Shown: positions 1 through 9,198 of the stretch, piece after piece | Numbering within the stretch: the first letter of the stretch is position 1 | Layout: every line of letters starts with the position of its first letter | Source of the DNA: Polynucleobacter sp. MWH-UH25E | GTDB taxonomy: Bacteria > Pseudomonadota > Gammaproteobacteria > Burkholderiales > Burkholderiaceae | Length of the DNA: 64,000 nt | Reading direction: 5' to 3' | Assembly: GCF_018687095.1 (NCBI RefSeq) | Contig: NZ_CP061286.1 | Coordinates: 1,811,221 to 1,875,220, forward strand | Made by a program: the position numbers and the translations under genes | Notes under the pieces: generated by a model | What the model was told of the DNA's origin: nothing | The model's input: only the letters and a program-made list of their open reading frames with translations | Databases searched by the model: none

Positions 1-204
1 TAATGAAATCAAAATGTATTGAGCAATTACCCCCCACTCAACACGGTTTTAGTTTATCAACCTCACTCCCGAAGAACAATACGCAAAATAATATTTTTAT
101 TTTTCATACGATCATTTGTTTTGCATGATTAATTTGCGGTAGTATCAATAAATTAAGGCTAATAAATACTCATTTTAATAACCAAACCATAAGGGCAACA
201 CATC

Positions 205-1041
205 ATGGCCACAAAGAAGACGGCGACAAAAAAGAAAGTGGCTACCAAAGCGGTGAAAAAAACTCCCGCCAAGAAAGTTACTAAAAAGACTGTTGCTAAA
301 AAAGCGGTAAAGAAGCCGGCAGATAAGAAACCTCCGGCTAAGAAAGTATCAAGCAAGAAAACTGTTGCAAAGAAAGCTACTTCTAAAAAACCAGTAGCAA
401 AAAAGGCATCCGCAAAAACGAGCAAGAAGACCACCAACAAGTCGCCTAAGGTAGATCAATATGGTCTAGAGAAGGATGATGAGTTTTATGGCCTTTACTT
501 TGCTAAATCCACCAAAAAGGGATTGGTTGAAGTGAAGCCCTGTACTTTCTCACTCATGTATTGGTGGAAAGGCTTGCTCGGCTATCCTGACATGATTGAG
601 ATTTCCAAGAACAGCAATACCGCCATGTTGCAGTTTGAATCTACATTTGGCGGTGGCGACTCTGGTGAAACGGAATTAACTGAACAGGATGTATTGGATA
701 TCGACCACATCATTGAGGTAGATGAAGAGGAAATGCTGGTATCCCTCTACTCTTACGTACCAATTCCTATCCCTAGCAAGGTATTGGGAGCTATTGAGCT
801 TTCCGTTCTCAACATCAACCCTGAAACTCGTTATGGCAATCTAGAAATCTGTACTACCGAGAATGAAGATGGCGAGACAGAACATTTCTTGCGCTACCGC
901 GCTGCAACTTACTTGCGAGGAATCAAGTCTGGCAAGGTGGAAGCCATTGAAAACATGGTCACCAATGGCTCTGAATTCTTTGGCCTTGCTTTAGATGCGA
1001 TGTGTGTCAACAAATCCATCAAAAAGTGGCTATTAAGCTAA
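205..1041 (+). CDS. H1-like lysine-rich N-terminal tail fused to a YbjN-like domain
   Basis: The protein has 278 residues. Residues 1 to about 88 are almost only Lys, Ala, Thr, Val and Pro, in repeats of the type KKxVAKKA, like the tails of bacterial histone H1-like proteins; such tails bind nucleic acid nonspecifically. From about residue 90 a globular, acidic region follows. Its hydrophobic pattern, including LSVLNINPETRYGNLEI and FLRYRAATYL, resembles the YbjN superfamily (a type III chaperone-like fold), but I hold that match weakly. ATG 205 is preceded by AAGGGC. The gene converges on the small lipoprotein gene. The function is unknown; DNA or RNA association through the tail is an inference. 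Confidence 0.75.
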   Translation: MATKKTATKKKVATKAVKKTPAKKVTKKTVAKKAVKKPADKKPPAKKVSSKKTVAKKATSKKPVAKKASAKTSKKTTNKSPKVDQYGLEKDDEFYGLYFAKSTKKGLVEVKPCTFSLMYWWKGLLGYPDMIEISKNSNTAMLQFESTFGGGDSGETELTEQDVLDIDHIIEVDEEEMLVSLYSYVPIPIPSKVLGAIELSVLNINPETRYGNLEICTTENEDGETEHFLRYRAATYLRGIKSGKVEAIENMVTNGSEFFGLALDAMCVNKSIKKWLLS

Positions 1042-1054
1042 CTTACTAAACCTC

Positions 1055-1072
1055 ACTATCTGCACAGATAGT
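1055..1072. repeat. 18-bp perfect palindrome at a convergent gene junction
   Basis: ACTATCTG (1055-1062) and CAGATAGT (1065-1072) are exact inverted repeats separated by CA. The palindrome lies just after the stop of the H1-like gene and includes the last codons and stop of the opposing lipoprotein gene. No T-run follows on either side, so it is not a classical intrinsic terminator. It may still end or protect both convergent transcripts. Confidence 0.5.
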
Positions 1073-1319
1073 TATATGTCATTGGAAAACGGTCATTGAT
1101 CGTTTTCCGACTGTCAATAATCGTCACGTTACGCTTTCCTAACTTCTTGCATTCTGCAAGCGCGACGTCTTGCGCCTCTTCCTCTTTTGCATCCTTGGGT
1201 GCATGCACGCCAATAGTTCCATCTGATTGTTGGTACACGCCAAAGCGACTTGGCGGGGTTGAGCAGGCGACAATAACAGCTGCAGTCAGAACAAGAAGAA
1301 TGTAACGTGAGAAATTCAT
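1056..1319 (-). CDS. Small predicted lipoprotein of unknown function
   Basis: The protein has 87 residues. A charged start (MNFSR) is followed by a hydrophobic stretch and a lipobox-like IVAC at about residues 16-19, so the mature protein should begin with a lipidated Cys. The remainder is short, polar and Lys/Glu-rich with two more Cys. It lies 30 bases downstream of the tRNA-Ser gene on the same strand. I recognise no family, and envelope localisation is inferred only from the lipobox. Confidence 0.7.
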   Translation of the reverse strand: MNFSRYILLVLTAAVIVACSTPPSRFGVYQQSDGTIGVHAPKDAKEEEAQDVALAECKKLGKRNVTIIDSRKTINDRFPMTYNYLCR

Positions 1320-1347
1320 ATTGAATTCCTAAGGTGAAATTGAAAAT

Positions 1348-1438
<91 letters not shown>

Positions 1439-1499
1439 GAACCGAAAATAAATTATAGCTTTGGGGTGGTTTTGAGTGCTTGCGCCTGCTAAGCGTTGC

Positions 1500-2810
1500 T
1501 TAAACTGGCTTGAGAACTTCTAGACCGCCCAAGTAAGGCTGTAACGCTTTCGGGATTACGATGCTGCCATCTACTTGCTGTTTGTTCTCTATCAGCGCAA
1601 CTAATGCTCTGCCTACAGCTAATCCTGAACCATTGAGCGTGTGAACTAATTCTGGCTTACCCTGCCCCGCTTTGAATCTAGCTTGCATGCGACGTGCTTG
1701 GAAATCGCCCATGCTTGAGCAAGAACTGATCTCTCGATATGCATTCTGTGATGGCACCCAAACCTCTAAATCATAAGTCTTAGTGCTACCAAAGCCCATA
1801 TCTCCAGTACATAGTAAAACTTTACGATATGGCAACTCAAGTAATTCTAAGATTCGTTCTGCATGGCCTGTTAGATCCTCAAGTGCTTGCATCGAATCTT
1901 CCGGTTTAGTGATTTGGACCAACTCAACCTTATCAAACTGGTGTTGACGGATCATGCCACGCACATCACGGCCATAACTACCCGCTTCTGAGCGGAAGCA
2001 AGGGGTATGAGCAACAAACTTTAATGGCAGAGTATCGGCATTCACAATCTCATCACGCACAAGATTGGTTACAGGCACTTCCGCTGTAGGAATGAGATAA
2101 AAATTTTCAGTCTTAGCTTCACCGCTTTCACCATCACCACCCATTTGGCGGGGAACCTTAAAAAGATCTTCTTCAAACTTGGGCAATTGACCGGTGCCGC
2201 GCATAGATGCAGCGTTGACCATGTAGGGAGCATAGACCTCTTGATAGCCATGATTACTTGCATGTGTATCAATCATGAATTGCGCTAGAGCGCGATGTAA
2301 CCGAGCAATAGGCCCTTTCAGCACTACGAAACGTGAACCACTTATTTTTGCCGCTACTTCAAAATCTAACCCCAATGGACTACCAAGATCAACGTGGTCC
2401 TTAATTTCAAAATCAAAAATAGGCTGTTCGCCCCAACGCTTGATTTCTTTATTTTCGGTTTCATCTTTGCCGGTAGGCACAGACTCATCTGGCAGATTTG
2501 GAATACCCATCAAGAAATCTGATATCTCAGCCTGCAAAATTGCTAAACGTGTTGCCCCAGATTCCATATCCACATTGACCTGAGAAACCTCTGCCATTTC
2601 AGCGGAAGCATCTTCGCCCTTACCCTTCTTCATGCCAATCGCTTTAGATAGCTGATTGCGTTTTGCTTGCAGTTCTTCGGTGCGAGTTTGTAAAGATTTG
2701 CGCTCAGCCTCCAAGGCATTGAATTTCTCAACATCCAACTGGAATTTACGAGTAGCTAAACGCGCCTGTACTGCAGCGATATCTTTACGAAGGAGTTGCG
2801 GATCAATCAT
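1500..2810 (-). CDS. serS: Seryl-tRNA synthetase
   Basis: This class II synthetase charges tRNA-Ser (and tRNA-Sec where present) in the cytoplasm. The 436 residues match the bacterial length. The N-terminal 110 residues are the predicted tRNA-binding coiled coil, rich in Lys, Glu and Gln. Class II motif 2 is seen as FRSEAGSYGRD near residue 273, with TAEVPVTNL before it, and motif 3 as GSGLAVGRALVALIEN near the C-terminus. The start ATG has no clear Shine-Dalgarno. The gene follows lolA by 58 bases and precedes a tRNA-Ser gene, its own substrate. Confidence 0.97.
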   Translation of the reverse strand: MIDPQLLRKDIAAVQARLATRKFQLDVEKFNALEAERKSLQTRTEELQAKRNQLSKAIGMKKGKGEDASAEMAEVSQVNVDMESGATRLAILQAEISDFLMGIPNLPDESVPTGKDETENKEIKRWGEQPIFDFEIKDHVDLGSPLGLDFEVAAKISGSRFVVLKGPIARLHRALAQFMIDTHASNHGYQEVYAPYMVNAASMRGTGQLPKFEEDLFKVPRQMGGDGESGEAKTENFYLIPTAEVPVTNLVRDEIVNADTLPLKFVAHTPCFRSEAGSYGRDVRGMIRQHQFDKVELVQITKPEDSMQALEDLTGHAERILELLELPYRKVLLCTGDMGFGSTKTYDLEVWVPSQNAYREISSCSSMGDFQARRMQARFKAGQGKPELVHTLNGSGLAVGRALVALIENKQQVDGSIVIPKALQPYLGGLEVLKPV

Positions 2811-2868
2811 GTAATGCTCAATGAATAAGGGTTAATCAGTTATTTGCTGCCTGCTACTTATTTAGACT

Positions 2869-3552
2869 CTAGTTTAAGCGTAAGACTTCGGCTCCCGCAG
2901 GAGGGGTGAAATTAAAGCGATTTGCTGGCAGATTGACGTTTAACTGAATCTTATCAAGGGTCACCAACACCACACTGCCTAAGCCGTCTATTAGCTCCAA
3001 AGCCTTTGGCAGGCCATTACTCATACCAATAGATATCTTTGTGTAAGGCAGATCATTTTTACTCTTGGTGCTAGGATCTTTTTTGGGCACTAATGCAACC
3101 CACTTCATTCCTAAACGCTCTTCACCATCTACCAAATCAAAATGCTGATCAAGTGAAGTCTCACCAAACAATATTGCGGCTGGTGTTGCAGCCAAAGCTT
3201 GGCCTGCAGGACGAATAGTCGCTTGATTTAAATCTTTATCCCACAAGATCAATTGACTTCCATTGGTAATGAGTTTTTGCTCATAAGGCTTTTGTGTTTC
3301 CCAAACAAAACGGCCCGGCCTTTGAAATACAAAATGACCTTGGGTTTGGCGCACCACTTTCAGGCCTTTATCTTGCGGTTCATTAGCCTTAGGTGCTCGT
3401 AGTTGTTGCTGAACAAAATCACCTTCAGCAGTTTTGGAGTTGCGAACAAATTGACGCAACTGCTCAGAGCCTGTTTCGCCCTCTGCTAGAGCTAAGCCGG
3501 ACAGAGCAATACAAGCAATACCAATGAATACCGCAGACCAGAATTTTTGCAA
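2869..3552 (-). CDS. lolA: Outer-membrane lipoprotein carrier protein LolA
   Basis: LolA is the periplasmic chaperone that takes lipoproteins from LolCDE to LolB. I place the start at a TTG (3552), not at upstream in-frame codons inside ftsK, because GGAG lies nine bases before it and translation from there gives a clean signal peptide ending LSGLALA before EGETG. The protein then has 227 residues. The mature part shows the LolA pattern of GDFVQQQ, GHFVFQRPGRFVWE and YEQKLITNGSQLILWD. The start lies seven bases after the ftsK stop, so the genes are probably translationally coupled. Confidence 0.93.
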   Translation of the reverse strand: MQKFWSAVFIGIACIALSGLALAEGETGSEQLRQFVRNSKTAEGDFVQQQLRAPKANEPQDKGLKVVRQTQGHFVFQRPGRFVWETQKPYEQKLITNGSQLILWDKDLNQATIRPAGQALAATPAAILFGETSLDQHFDLVDGEERLGMKWVALVPKKDPSTKSKNDLPYTKISIGMSNGLPKALELIDGLGSVVLVTLDKIQLNVNLPANRFNFTPPAGAEVLRLN

Positions 3553-3559
3553 AGGGAAA

Positions 3560-5872
3560 TTACTCCGAAGGGCGATGAAGAATCTCGCGATTACCGCCAT
3601 TACCCATCTTAGATACCAGTCCAGCTTTCTCCATATCCTCCAAGAGGCGAGCTGCGCGGTTATAACCAATGCGAAGATGGCGTTGCACCAAAGAAATCGA
3701 TGGGCGTTTGTTTTCTAGAACAATGGCTACAGCTTGATCATAGAGTGGATCAGCTTCGCCCCCGCTCTCACCAGTTAGGGCGTCAATATTAGACTCGTCA
3801 GCGCCTTCGAGAACGCCGTCAATATAGTTGGCCTCACCCTTCTCTTTGAGCCACTCAACCACACGATGCACTTCATCATCAGATACAAATGCGCCATGCA
3901 CACGCACTGGCAATCCAGTACCTGGCGCCATGTACAACATATCACCCATACCCAAGAGCGTTTCTGCACCCTGTTGATCCAAAATCGTACGACTATCAAT
4001 CTTGCTACTTACTTGGAATGAAATACGGGTTGGCACGTTGGCCTTAATCAAACCAGTAATCACATCGACGCTAGGGCGTTGTGTGGCCAATACTAAATGA
4101 ATACCAGCAGCACGCGCCTTTTGTGCGATACGAGCAATTAACTCCTCAATCTTCTTGCCAGAGACCATCATGAGGTCAGCCAACTCGTCAATCACAATCA
4201 CGATGACTGGCGCTTTATAGATTGGCTCTGGATCGTCAGGAGTTAGGCTAAATGGATTGGTAAGTTTCTCGCCCTTCTCTTCTGCTTCGGCAATCTTCTT
4301 ATTAAAGCCTGCAAGGTTACGAACGCCAAACTTACTCATGAGTTTGTAGCGACGTTCCATCTCATTCACGGCCCAGTTGAGCGCGTTATACGCCTGCTTC
4401 ATATCTGTAACTACCGGGCAAAGCAAATGGGGAATCTTGTCGTAGATCGCCATCTCTAACATCTTAGGATCAATCATGATGAGACGCACTTCATCAGGCT
4501 TAGCCTTAAAGAGTAGCGACAAAATCATGGCATTGATTCCAACGGATTTACCAGCACCAGTAGTACCTGCCACCAAGCAGTGCGGCATCTTAGCCAAGTC
4601 AGCGACCATTGGGCTACCAGAAATATCTTTACCTAAAGCAAGAGTCAATAAGGAATGGTTATCGTTGTAGACCTGTGAAGTCAAAATCTCAGATAAGTAC
4701 ACAGACTGACGCGTTGGATTTGGCAACTCCAAGGCCATGCAAGTTTTACCGGGAATTGTTTCCACCACTCGCATACTGACAACACCCAACGAGCGAGCTA
4801 AGTCACGGGATAGGTTCACAATCTGACTACCCTTAACACCTACCGCTGGATCAATTTCATAGCGAGTTACAACAGGGCCAGGATAGGCGGCGATGACAGT
4901 TACTTGTACATTGAACTCGGCTAGCTTGCGTTCAATTAAGCGTGAAGTAAATTCCAATACATCCGCAGAGACAGTTTCCTTGGCTTCGGGAACTGGATCT
5001 AGTAATGCCAGTGGGGGTAATTCAGAATCTGGGATATCTACGAATAGTGGTTGTTGCTTCTCACGCTCAACACGCACGCTCTTAGGAATCTCTACTGGTG
5101 CACGCACAATCTGAACAGGTGCCGCAACTTCAACGCGCCCACGAATTTCTTCAACAAACTCTTCACGCTCTTCAGCAGCAGCCTCACCAAGCTTGCGATC
5201 TTCTTCACTATCACGACGCTCACGAATACGGTGATAAGAAACCTCCAAGAAGCGCCCTACTTTTTCAGCGACATCAAGCCATGAGAAATGCAAGAAAAGT
5301 GAAAGGCCCGCGCATAAACCAAATAGCAAAACCAATGTCGCGCCTGTAAACCCTAGAGACATTTGCATTGGGTCACCAATTAACTCACCCAAAATGCCGC
5401 CCGGCGGTCTTGGTAATTCCCAAGTCAAAGAATGCAAACGAATTGATTCAAGACCCATGCTACAAATTAAAGTGAGAGCAAAGCCTAACCAACGCGTTAA
5501 TAAAGAATCCGGCTTCGCTTCAGGATCGGGTGGCAGCGGAATACTCCAAAGCTCACGCCAGCCCTGAAGAACTCGACGCCCAAACAGTACAACCCACCAA
5601 AAAGCGGATATTCCGAAGATATAGAGCAATAAATCAGCCAAATAAGCGCCAAAACGGCCACCTAGATTCCTGGGGGTCTCAAAACTGGCATGCGACCAGG
5701 CAGGGTCTGCCTTGGAATAAGTAAGCAATATGGCAAATAAGCCTAAACAGAGACCTAGGGAGATAAACCAGCGGGCCTCCAAGAGGAGGCGGGGCATCCT
5801 GCCCTGTCCATCACCGCTAGGGGGCTGGGGGGTCGTTTGGTTCTTAGACTTTGGGTATACGGTTCTCGCCAT
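3560..5872 (-). CDS. ftsK: DNA translocase FtsK
   Basis: FtsK is a septum-located ATPase that pumps chromosome termini through the closing division site and activates XerCD at dif. The 770 residues contain about four membrane segments in the first 190 residues and a short Glu/Arg/Val-rich linker. The motor follows, with Walker A GTTGAGKS near residue 434 and Walker B VIVIDELADLMM near 556. The C-terminal gamma winged-helix domain covers about 705-765 and ends HRPSE. The linker is much shorter than in E. coli, as in many betaproteobacteria. The gene is divergent from trxB; a TACAAT lies nine bases before its ATG. Confidence 0.97.
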   Translation of the reverse strand: MARTVYPKSKNQTTPQPPSGDGQGRMPRLLLEARWFISLGLCLGLFAILLTYSKADPAWSHASFETPRNLGGRFGAYLADLLLYIFGISAFWWVVLFGRRVLQGWRELWSIPLPPDPEAKPDSLLTRWLGFALTLICSMGLESIRLHSLTWELPRPPGGILGELIGDPMQMSLGFTGATLVLLFGLCAGLSLFLHFSWLDVAEKVGRFLEVSYHRIRERRDSEEDRKLGEAAAEEREEFVEEIRGRVEVAAPVQIVRAPVEIPKSVRVEREKQQPLFVDIPDSELPPLALLDPVPEAKETVSADVLEFTSRLIERKLAEFNVQVTVIAAYPGPVVTRYEIDPAVGVKGSQIVNLSRDLARSLGVVSMRVVETIPGKTCMALELPNPTRQSVYLSEILTSQVYNDNHSLLTLALGKDISGSPMVADLAKMPHCLVAGTTGAGKSVGINAMILSLLFKAKPDEVRLIMIDPKMLEMAIYDKIPHLLCPVVTDMKQAYNALNWAVNEMERRYKLMSKFGVRNLAGFNKKIAEAEEKGEKLTNPFSLTPDDPEPIYKAPVIVIVIDELADLMMVSGKKIEELIARIAQKARAAGIHLVLATQRPSVDVITGLIKANVPTRISFQVSSKIDSRTILDQQGAETLLGMGDMLYMAPGTGLPVRVHGAFVSDDEVHRVVEWLKEKGEANYIDGVLEGADESNIDALTGESGGEADPLYDQAVAIVLENKRPSISLVQRHLRIGYNRAARLLEDMEKAGLVSKMGNGGNREILHRPSE

Positions 5873-5899
5873 GTTCTACCGATTGTAAACAAGCAATTC

Positions 5900-5914
5900 T
5901 ATAATTTGGTTATG
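5900..5914 (+). promoter_or_regulatory. Predicted leaderless promoter of trxB (-10 TATAAT)
   Basis: A perfect TATAAT (5900-5905) ends six bases before ATG 5912. Initiation seven bases after the hexamer would fall on the A of the start codon. No Shine-Dalgarno is present and the -35 is weak. The ftsK promoter must lie in the same roughly 40 bases on the other strand. Confidence 0.6.
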
Positions 5915-6868
5915 ACTACAAATACCCCAAAACACTCCAAAGTTCTCATTCTCGGATCTGGTCCTGCAGGCTATACAGCTGCCGTTTATGCCGCCCGAGC
6001 CAATCTCAAGCCCACCCTTATCACTGGCCTGGCTCAAGGAGGTCAATTAATGACCACTACCGACGTTGAAAACTGGCCAGCAGACCCTAACGGGGTTCAG
6101 GGCCCAGAGCTGATGGATCGCTTTTTAAAGCATGCCGAGCATTTCAATACAGAAATCATTTTTGACCATATCCATACAGCCGCTCTCAAAGAGAAGCCTA
6201 TTCGCCTCGTTGGTGACGCTGGAACCTATACCTGTGATGCGTTAATTATCTGTACAGGCGCTTCTGCTCAATATATTGGCTTGCCAAGTGAAGAGGCATT
6301 CATGGGTCGCGGTGTTTCTGGATGCGCAACATGCGATGGCTTCTTCTACCGCAATCAAGATGTGTGCGTTGTTGGTGGGGGTAATACCGCTGTTGAAGAA
6401 GCGCTCTACCTCACTGGCATCGCCAAAAAAGTTACTGTGATTCACCGTCGCGATAAATTCCGCGCTGAACCAATCCTCAATGATCGCTTGATGGCAAAAG
6501 TTGCTGAAGGCAAAGTGGAATTGAAATTGAACTCCACTCTTGACGAAGTTCTCGGTGATGAAAAAGGCGTAACTGGTGTTCGCATCAAAAAACAAGATGG
6601 CAGCACTGAAGAGATTGCCGTAACTGGTGCCTTTATTGCCATTGGCCATAAACCTAATACTGAGCTATTCGTAGGTCAATTGGATATGAACAATGGCTAT
6701 CTCAAGACCCACTCAGGTCTAGAGGGCAACGCTACCGCTACCAATATCCCTGGCGTGTTCGCTGCGGGCGATGTTCAAGATCACATCTATCGTCAAGCTA
6801 TTACTAGCGCTGGTACAGGCTGTATGGCTGCATTGGATGCACAGCGGTATTTGGAATCACTCGCTTAA
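5912..6868 (+). CDS. trxB: Thioredoxin reductase
   Basis: This FAD/NADPH enzyme reduces thioredoxin. Starting at ATG 5912 gives 318 residues, the family length, with the FAD site GSGPAGYTAA at residues 14-23. An upstream in-frame start would add 25 residues that overlap the ftsK start and match nothing. The redox centre is CATCDG, the NADPH site is VVGGGNTAVEEA, and the C-terminal FAD motif is GVFAAGDVQDHIYRQA. The gene stands alone and ends in a strong hairpin terminator. Confidence 0.97.
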   Translation: MTTNTPKHSKVLILGSGPAGYTAAVYAARANLKPTLITGLAQGGQLMTTTDVENWPADPNGVQGPELMDRFLKHAEHFNTEIIFDHIHTAALKEKPIRLVGDAGTYTCDALIICTGASAQYIGLPSEEAFMGRGVSGCATCDGFFYRNQDVCVVGGGNTAVEEALYLTGIAKKVTVIHRRDKFRAEPILNDRLMAKVAEGKVELKLNSTLDEVLGDEKGVTGVRIKKQDGSTEEIAVTGAFIAIGHKPNTELFVGQLDMNNGYLKTHSGLEGNATATNIPGVFAAGDVQDHIYRQAITSAGTGCMAALDAQRYLESLA

Positions 6869-6898
6869 ATATCACTGGAGCAATCGAGCAATAAAAAA

Positions 6899-6925
6899 CG
6901 CCTAGCATAGCTAGGCGTTTTTGTT
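6899..6925 (+). terminator. Intrinsic terminator after trxB (probably bidirectional)
   Basis: CGCCTAGC (6899-6906) pairs with GCTAGGCG (6910-6917) around a three-base loop, followed by TTTTTGTTT. The A-run before the left arm gives a U-tract on the other strand, so it can also end hppA, whose stop is at 6965. Confidence 0.9.
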
Positions 6926-6964
6926 TGTTGCAACTACTTCAGCTGCGCATTGTTTAACGCGTGC

Positions 6965-9025
6965 TTATCGTGTAATTACTGGTAGCAATGGAACGATGAG
7001 TAAGGCAACGATATTGATAATCTTGATTAATGGGTTTACTGCTGGACCAGCGGTATCTTTGTAGGGATCGCCTACAGTATCACCAGTCACAGCTGCTTTA
7101 TGCGCTTCAGAACCTTTACCGCCGAAGTTACCTTCTTCGATATATTTCTTGGCATTGTCCCAAGCACCACCACCGGTACACATCGAGATTGCTACAAATA
7201 AACCAGTCACGATAGTACCCATCAATAAGCCACCCAGTGCAGCAGGTCCCAATAAGAGACCTACAACAATAGGGGCAATCACTGGCAATAAGGAAGGAAT
7301 AATCATTTCCTTGATCGCAGCTGAGGTGAGCATATCCACTGCCTTACCGTATTCAGGTTTTGCAGTGCCAGACATGATGCCTGGGATATCGCGGAACTGA
7401 CGACGCACCTCTTCCACTACCGCACCAGCACAACGACCTACTGCTTCCATCGCCATCGCACCAAACAAGTAAGGAATCATGCCGCCAATAAAGAGTCCAA
7501 TGATGACCATGTGATTGGATAGATCAAAAGATACTTGCTGGCCAATGCCCTCTAATGCGTGGGTGTAGTCTGCAAAAAGCACCAATGAGGCTAAACCAGC
7601 AGAGCCAATCGCGTAACCTTTGGTAACTGCTTTGGTTGTATTGCCAACAGCATCCAATGGGTCTGTGATGTCGCGAACAGCTTGTGGCAATCCAGCCATT
7701 TCTGCGATACCACCAGCGTTATCTGTAATTGGGCCGTATGCATCAAGCGCAACCACAATACCTGCCATAGACAACATCGCTGTAGCGGCTACTGCGATAC
7801 CGTACAAACCAGCTAACCAGTAAGCAGCAAAAATCGCTGCACAAACAAATAGCACTGGATAAGCGGTCGACTTCATCGAGATGCCCAAGCCAGCAATAAT
7901 ATTTGTGCCATGACCTTTAGTAGAGGCCTCAGCAATGTGTTGCACTGGCTTAAATTGAGTACCTGTGTAGTACTCGGTAATCCATACCAATGCGGCAGTC
8001 AGTAAGAGACCCACTACAGTTGAACCAAATAAACGCCACTGGCTACCTGGAATACCCAAAGCATCATCAGGCATGATGAAATTAGTCACAAAGTAGAAGG
8101 CCACCAATGACAAACCGCCAGCAATAATCAAACCTTTGTATAGTGCCGGCATCACATTCTTCATGCCAGGACTTGCTTTAACAAAAGAGCAGCCAACGAT
8201 GGAAGCAATGATCGATACTCCACCAAGAACCAATGGGTAAATAATTGCGGCCACTGGCGCACCAGAGACCATCAAGGATCCCAAGACCATTGTGGCGATT
8301 AGTGTCACCGCATAAGTTTCAAACAAGTCGGCAGCCATACCTGCGCAATCACCAACGTTGTCACCAACGTTATCGGCAATCACTGCTGGATTACGTGGGT
8401 CATCTTCTGGGATGCCTGCTTCGACCTTACCAACGAGGTCAGCACCGACGTCTGCACCTTTAGTAAAGATGCCGCCACCCAAACGGGCGAAGATAGAAAT
8501 GAGAGAAGATCCAAAAGCCAAACCAATCAATGGATGCAAGACAGATGAGAGATCTTGTCCAGCACCAATTGAAACTAAGAACATAAAGAATAAGCCAACG
8601 CCTAGGAGTCCAAGGCCCACCACTAGCATGCCAGTAATAGCGCCACCTTTAAATGCAACATTTAGTGCCTCGTTCATTCCCTTGGTTGCAGCCTCGGCAG
8701 TACGCACATTAGCGCGCACTGAAACGTTCATGCCGATAAAACCACATGCACCAGATAGAACTGCGCCGACTACAAAGCCGATTGCGGTTGCAAGATCTAA
8801 AAAGAGCGCCATCAAAATAGTGAGGGCTATTCCGACAATGGCAATCGTTTTGTATTGGCGCGATAAATAAGCTGCCGCACCCTGCTGAATCGCCTCTGCA
8901 ATTTCTTGCATTTTGGCGTTGCCCGTACTTTGCCTCAAAATCCAGCCGCGCATCACAAAACCGTAAATCACGGCTAGGACACCGCATGCTAAGGCAAAAT
9001 ACAAGCCTAAAGTGACATTACTCAT
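6965..9025 (-). CDS. hppA: K+-insensitive proton-translocating pyrophosphatase
   Basis: This multi-spanning inner-membrane enzyme couples pyrophosphate hydrolysis to proton export. The 686 residues carry the family hallmark DDPRNPAVIADNVGDNVGD near residue 205 and a second metal/PPi site near the C-terminus, GDTVGDPYKDTAGPAVNP. The segment GNTTKAVTKGYAIGSAGL has Lys after GNTT, where K+-dependent enzymes carry Ala, so a K+-insensitive H+-pump is predicted. AGGGAG precedes the ATG. It is divergent from ppa, so both ways of removing pyrophosphate share one intergenic region. Confidence 0.96.
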   Translation of the reverse strand: MSNVTLGLYFALACGVLAVIYGFVMRGWILRQSTGNAKMQEIAEAIQQGAAAYLSRQYKTIAIVGIALTILMALFLDLATAIGFVVGAVLSGACGFIGMNVSVRANVRTAEAATKGMNEALNVAFKGGAITGMLVVGLGLLGVGLFFMFLVSIGAGQDLSSVLHPLIGLAFGSSLISIFARLGGGIFTKGADVGADLVGKVEAGIPEDDPRNPAVIADNVGDNVGDCAGMAADLFETYAVTLIATMVLGSLMVSGAPVAAIIYPLVLGGVSIIASIVGCSFVKASPGMKNVMPALYKGLIIAGGLSLVAFYFVTNFIMPDDALGIPGSQWRLFGSTVVGLLLTAALVWITEYYTGTQFKPVQHIAEASTKGHGTNIIAGLGISMKSTAYPVLFVCAAIFAAYWLAGLYGIAVAATAMLSMAGIVVALDAYGPITDNAGGIAEMAGLPQAVRDITDPLDAVGNTTKAVTKGYAIGSAGLASLVLFADYTHALEGIGQQVSFDLSNHMVIIGLFIGGMIPYLFGAMAMEAVGRCAGAVVEEVRRQFRDIPGIMSGTAKPEYGKAVDMLTSAAIKEMIIPSLLPVIAPIVVGLLLGPAALGGLLMGTIVTGLFVAISMCTGGGAWDNAKKYIEEGNFGGKGSEAHKAAVTGDTVGDPYKDTAGPAVNPLIKIINIVALLIVPLLPVITR

Positions 9026-9143
9026 GCTTGAACTCCCTAAAGTTAGTCTTTATTGTTTTGTATCTACTAGCGCTTAGGTCGACCAGGTTTGCGAAGGCTT
9101 TAAACTATGGTCTTTAAGCTGTACCAGTATGTAGCAGAATTAC

Positions 9144-9170
9144 CCCTGAGCCCCCTCTCGAGGATCAGGG
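9144..9170 (+). other. Possible stem-loop in the ppa leader
   Basis: CCCTGA (9144-9149) and TCAGGG (9165-9170) form an inverted repeat. Its loop contains a smaller CCTC/GAGG pairing. It lies 30-55 bases before the ppa start. No known riboswitch is recognised. Confidence 0.3.
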
Positions 9171-9198
9171 TATTTACTAATCACTATTCGGAGTATTT

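Noticed and set aside
159..440. Minus-strand frame opposite the lysine-rich tail
   Set aside because: It is the complement of Lys codons (Phe/Leu-rich) and has no ribosome site or homology.
1084..1108. GGAAAACG/CGTTTTCC inverted repeat
   Set aside because: It lies inside the coding region of the small lipoprotein and is not followed by a T-run, so it is not a terminator.
6242..6649. 135-codon minus-strand frame inside trxB
   Set aside because: It overlaps a fully conserved enzyme and its composition is that of a shadow frame.
8358..8870. 170-codon plus-strand frame inside hppA
   Set aside because: It is a Pro/Thr/Lys-rich shadow of membrane helices on the other strand.
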